Below, one piece after another: positions 5,864-7,797 of a stretch of 7,797 nt of DNA; position 1 is the stretch's first letter, and each line of letters opens with the position of its first letter. The stretch comes from Firmicutes bacterium UBA994 (GTDB lineage Bacteria > Bacillota > UBA994): contig DBBC01000074.1 of the NCBI GenBank assembly GCA_002292025.1, positions 1 to 7,797 of the forward strand, read 5' to 3'. Position numbers and translations under genes: made by a program. The notes under the pieces are model-generated. The model ran no database searches. It worked only from the letters and a program-made list of their open reading frames with translations, and was not told the origin of the DNA.

Positions 5864-6562
5864 ATGTTCAGTAATATTCTGGATGAGAAAAGGCAAGAGG
5901 TTTTGAGCAAGATTTTAGAACACAATCCCATCCCCTCAAATTATCTTGCGGGCGGTACGGCTCTTGCAATGCAAATTGGGCATAGATACTCTTATGACTT
6001 CGACTTCTTTACGCGAGTGAAATTCGATGCCGAACAGTTGGAGGCGCATCTTGTGTCCGTAGGGGATCTTAAAACTCTATATGTCAGAAATTCGACTTTT
6101 CATGGGATTTTAGATGGCGTTAATGTTTCGTGGCTTTACTATCCGAACCCTTTACTTGAAGCATTGATTCCCCATGTTCGGTATCCACTTTTGCAAATTG
6201 CTTCAATGACAGACATAGGCATTATGAAACTGACAGCGATAAGTTCAAGGGGCGCAAAACGAGACTTTGTAGACCTGTACTATATTTGCCAGCACGGTAT
6301 CCGCCTAGAGCATTTGTTTTCGAGAATACATGACAAATTTCCAGGTTCCAATGTAAACACCTATCATATATTACAGAGCCTCTTATACTTTCAAGATGCG
6401 GATGGCGAACCGATGCCAAGGATGATTTTGGATGCTTCATGGAGTGACGTAAAAGCGTATTTTACAAATCAGCAACACCAACTTGCGCACTTTATCACAG
6501 ACGAGATGCAATTTCAGCCAAATGTAGCTGAGAGTAAAACTAAGCGGAGTGTCGACAGATGA
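5864..6562 (+). CDS. Divergent AbiEii/AbiGii-family nucleotidyltransferase, probable toxin of the second module
   Basis: A 232-residue protein from ATG 5864, chosen because GGGAGAG (5850-5856) lies 7 bp upstream. An alternative GTG at 5843 would add 7 residues and overlap this ribosome binding site. The nucleotidyltransferase signature is intact: YLAGGTALA (27-35) and S-YDFDFF (43-49), followed by GVNVSWLYYP in the third strand position, K122 in the MKLTAI segment, and R-DFVDLYYI (133-141). It is about 90 residues shorter than AbiEii at 3637-4602 and only shares the catalytic motifs with it. It is therefore a separate branch of the DUF1814 superfamily rather than a duplicate. By analogy with MenT/AbiEii toxins it probably nucleotidylates tRNA or another acceptor; the substrate is unknown. 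Confidence 0.82.
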   Translation: MFSNILDEKRQEVLSKILEHNPIPSNYLAGGTALAMQIGHRYSYDFDFFTRVKFDAEQLEAHLVSVGDLKTLYVRNSTFHGILDGVNVSWLYYPNPLLEALIPHVRYPLLQIASMTDIGIMKLTAISSRGAKRDFVDLYYICQHGIRLEHLFSRIHDKFPGSNVNTYHILQSLLYFQDADGEPMPRMILDASWSDVKAYFTNQQHQLAHFITDEMQFQPNVAESKTKRSVDR

Positions 6563-6598
6563 AATTCCGTTGCCTATGAATCCCCTGCTGGTTCAATC

Positions 6599-6621
6599 GG
6601 GATATGGCATCGCCATATCCC
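6599..6621. terminator. Perfect 10-bp hairpin after the second toxin gene
   Basis: GGGATATGGC (6599-6608) and GCCATATCCC (6612-6621) are perfect inverted repeats around a 3-base ATC loop, 36 bp after the nucleotidyltransferase stop and 13 bp before repeat copy 2. No T-run follows on the plus strand. It may stabilise the 3' end of the mRNA, act as a factor-dependent terminator, or be a protein-binding or recombination site. Confidence 0.5.
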
Positions 6622-6634
6622 CCTCTGCACCGAA

Positions 6635-6717
6635 GCCTTCCCGATAAGGCACTGTCGTTGTACGGTCTCGCAAGGCGCTGAGAAATCGGTGCCTTGTTAT
6701 TTTGCAAGGGTTTCATC
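6635..6717. repeat. 83-bp perfect direct repeat, copy 2
   Basis: Identical to 4590-4672. This copy is non-coding. It begins 72 bp after the stop of the second nucleotidyltransferase gene and ends a few bases before the virB4 ribosome binding site (AAGAAAGGAAGGGG, 6721-6734). It carries the same long hairpin (6643-6654 with 6687-6698, then ATTTT). With copy 1 it brackets the IS remnant and the whole second toxin-antitoxin module. Confidence 0.93.
6643..6703 (+). terminator. Long hairpin with U-rich tail inside repeat copy 2
   Basis: This is the same fold as at 4598-4658: a 12-bp stem with three G-U pairs, a structured loop and an ATTTT tail. If it terminates transcription, it would reduce read-through from the toxin genes, and from the upstream transfer operon, into virB4, whose start is only 40 bp away. 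Confidence 0.35.
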
Positions 6718-6742
6718 GCCAAGAAAGGAAGGGGACAAAACT

Positions 6743-7797
6743 ATGGTTCAACGAATAAAGAACAACGCCTTGCCTGACATGCTCGATATTGCCCTGCCTC
6801 AGGCACTGGATTTTGGGGCAAAGGGGATTGTTTTTGGCGATGTGCACGCGCGCGTTATGGCCATCACGGCGTATCCTCCGCGTGTTCCCGCCGCTTTTCT
6901 TGCGCGGATAGCAAACATGACGGGCGTTACCATGTCCATGCATCTGCAGCCTACAGACCCGGTGGACTTGGTTAAAGCCATTAACCGCGCGATAGGGGAA
7001 TACGCTGGCCGCATTGAGGCTGGGGGGAACGCTCTCAGCATCCAACGGCTAGAGCAGTTACTTACCGACGCGCAAGAACTACTGCGGAAATTGGACCAAG
7101 AACAACAGCAAGTCCTCTACGTAACGGCGGCGCTAATGCTAACGGCGGCAACTCCCGCCGAGCTGGACAAACGGGCGCGACACTTGGAGTCCGTTTTGGC
7201 CGCAGGCGGCATGCGGGTCCGTGGGTGCATCTTTCGGCAGGAGGAGGGGCTAAAAACAGCGGCTCCTTGGGCAGGGCTGGATGAAGGGATTGCGGCGGCG
7301 TACTCGCGCAACATGCCCGCCGAAACCGTCGCGGCTACCTTTCCCTTCACTGTGGCAGGCCTAAACGACGGCAGTGGCATTATGCTGGGGAAGGACCGTG
7401 ATGGCGGCGCGGTCCTTTTAGATATCTGGAAGCGCGAGGGCGATCGCACCAACAGCAACCTTACAGTTTTAGCCAAGCCGGGCGCTGGCAAAAGTTTCGC
7501 GGCAAAAATGATGGTTCTCCGCGAATACCTGCAGGGCAGCCGCATTATTATCGTTGACCCAGAGCGAGAGTACCAAGATATGTGCAAACAACTCGGCGGA
7601 CGGTGGGTAAACTGTGGCAGCCGCAGCCAGATTAACCCCCTCCGCGTCAGAGCGACGCCCGAGGATGCCCTTGGAGAAGCCGGACATGGCGCGCTGGCGC
7701 TTCACGTGCGCACGCTGCGCACATTCTTCAGCTTGTATCTCAAAGACTTGACGGATATGGACAAAGCGCTGCTTGAGGAGGCCGTTATGGACGTCTA
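6743..7797 (+). CDS. virB4: VirB4/TrsE-type conjugative transfer ATPase (3' truncated by window)
   Basis: The frame is open from ATG 6743 to the end of the window, giving 351 residues. The ribosome binding site GAAAGGAAGGGG (6723-6734) lies 8 bp before the start. The N-terminal domain (LPDMLDIALPQALDFGAKGIVFGDVHARVMAITAYP, then MSMHLQPTDPVDLVKAINRAIGEY) and a middle helical region with a predicted coiled coil (LEQLLTDAQELLRKLDQEQQQVL, about 104-126) are typical of PrgI-associated VirB4/TraC proteins. Walker A is intact (KPGAGKS, 245-251), as is the following IIIVDPEREY strand (about 268-277). Walker B lies beyond the window. VirB4 powers assembly of the mating channel and works with PrgI and TrsD, whose genes lie about 3.9 kb upstream, beyond the inserted cargo. 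Confidence 0.93.
   Translation, partial: MVQRIKNNALPDMLDIALPQALDFGAKGIVFGDVHARVMAITAYPPRVPAAFLARIANMTGVTMSMHLQPTDPVDLVKAINRAIGEYAGRIEAGGNALSIQRLEQLLTDAQELLRKLDQEQQQVLYVTAALMLTAATPAELDKRARHLESVLAAGGMRVRGCIFRQEEGLKTAAPWAGLDEGIAAAYSRNMPAETVAATFPFTVAGLNDGSGIMLGKDRDGGAVLLDIWKREGDRTNSNLTVLAKPGAGKSFAAKMMVLREYLQGSRIIIVDPEREYQDMCKQLGGRWVNCGSRSQINPLRVRATPEDALGEAGHGALALHVRTLRTFFSLYLKDLTDMDKALLEEAVMDV

Noticed and set aside
6635..6742. Promoter for virB4 inside the repeat (TTGTAC with AGAAAT at 17 bp)
   Set aside because: The -10 matches consensus at only three positions, and the same sequence in copy 1 would drive antisense transcription into the transposase fragment. Too weak to annotate.
7117..7587. 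156-residue minus-strand frame and overlapping minus frames at 6713-7045
   Set aside because: They lie wholly antisense to virB4, whose Walker A motif and domain pattern are clear. Their composition (Arg/Ser-rich) is typical of shadow frames.
1..7797. CRISPR array, tRNA or rRNA genes
   Set aside because: No regularly spaced short repeats, cloverleaf or rRNA-like stretch was seen. The only long repeat is the two-copy 83-bp sequence.

Overview
The window is part of an integrative or conjugative element from a moderately GC-rich Firmicute, probably a clostridial lineage. This rests on the strong AGGAGG-type ribosome binding sites, the TTG starts, and a mating-pore gene order (VirD4 coupling ATPase, small VirB2-like membrane protein, VirB6-like channel, PrgI, TrsD-like, VirB4) that matches Gram-positive type IV secretion loci such as those of Tn1549-like elements and pSK41. 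The species cannot be fixed from the sequence.

Layout: 1-621 is the C-terminal part of a VirD4/TrsK coupling ATPase. 673-915 is a two-helix VirB2-like protein followed by a strong hairpin. 1023-1892 is a polytopic VirB6/TrbL-like protein. 1914-2213 (PrgI) and 2210-2812 (TrsD-like) overlap by 4 bp. The pore operon resumes only at 6743 with the VirB4/TrsE ATPase, whose Walker A motif is intact and which runs off the end of the window.

Between trsD and virB4 sits about 3.9 kb of foreign cargo, visibly AT-richer than the transfer genes. It holds two complete, different two-gene modules, both ending in an AbiEii-fold (DUF1814) nucleotidyltransferase. Module 1 (2829-4602) is a classical AbiEi/AbiEii type IV toxin-antitoxin pair with its own promoter, overlaid by a perfect 9-bp inverted repeat that is a likely AbiEi operator. 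Module 2 (5373-6562) pairs a small DUF6922-like protein with a shorter, divergent AbiEii/AbiGii-type nucleotidyltransferase and has its own promoter. Between them is a 3'-truncated DDE transposase gene on the minus strand.

An 83-bp perfect direct repeat lies at the 3' side of each module (4590-4672 and 6635-6717). The first copy encodes the last codons and stop of abiEii and abuts the break in the transposase. The second lies just upstream of the virB4 ribosome binding site. The repeat can fold into a long hairpin with a U-rich tail, so it may be a terminator. Its position makes the 2,045-bp unit between the copies look like a cassette or duplication that could be lost by recombination. The likely biology is a conjugative element carrying stacked maintenance or anti-phage modules inside its transfer operon, between two genes that normally act together. 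Whether virB4 is still transcribed adequately is the main functional question.
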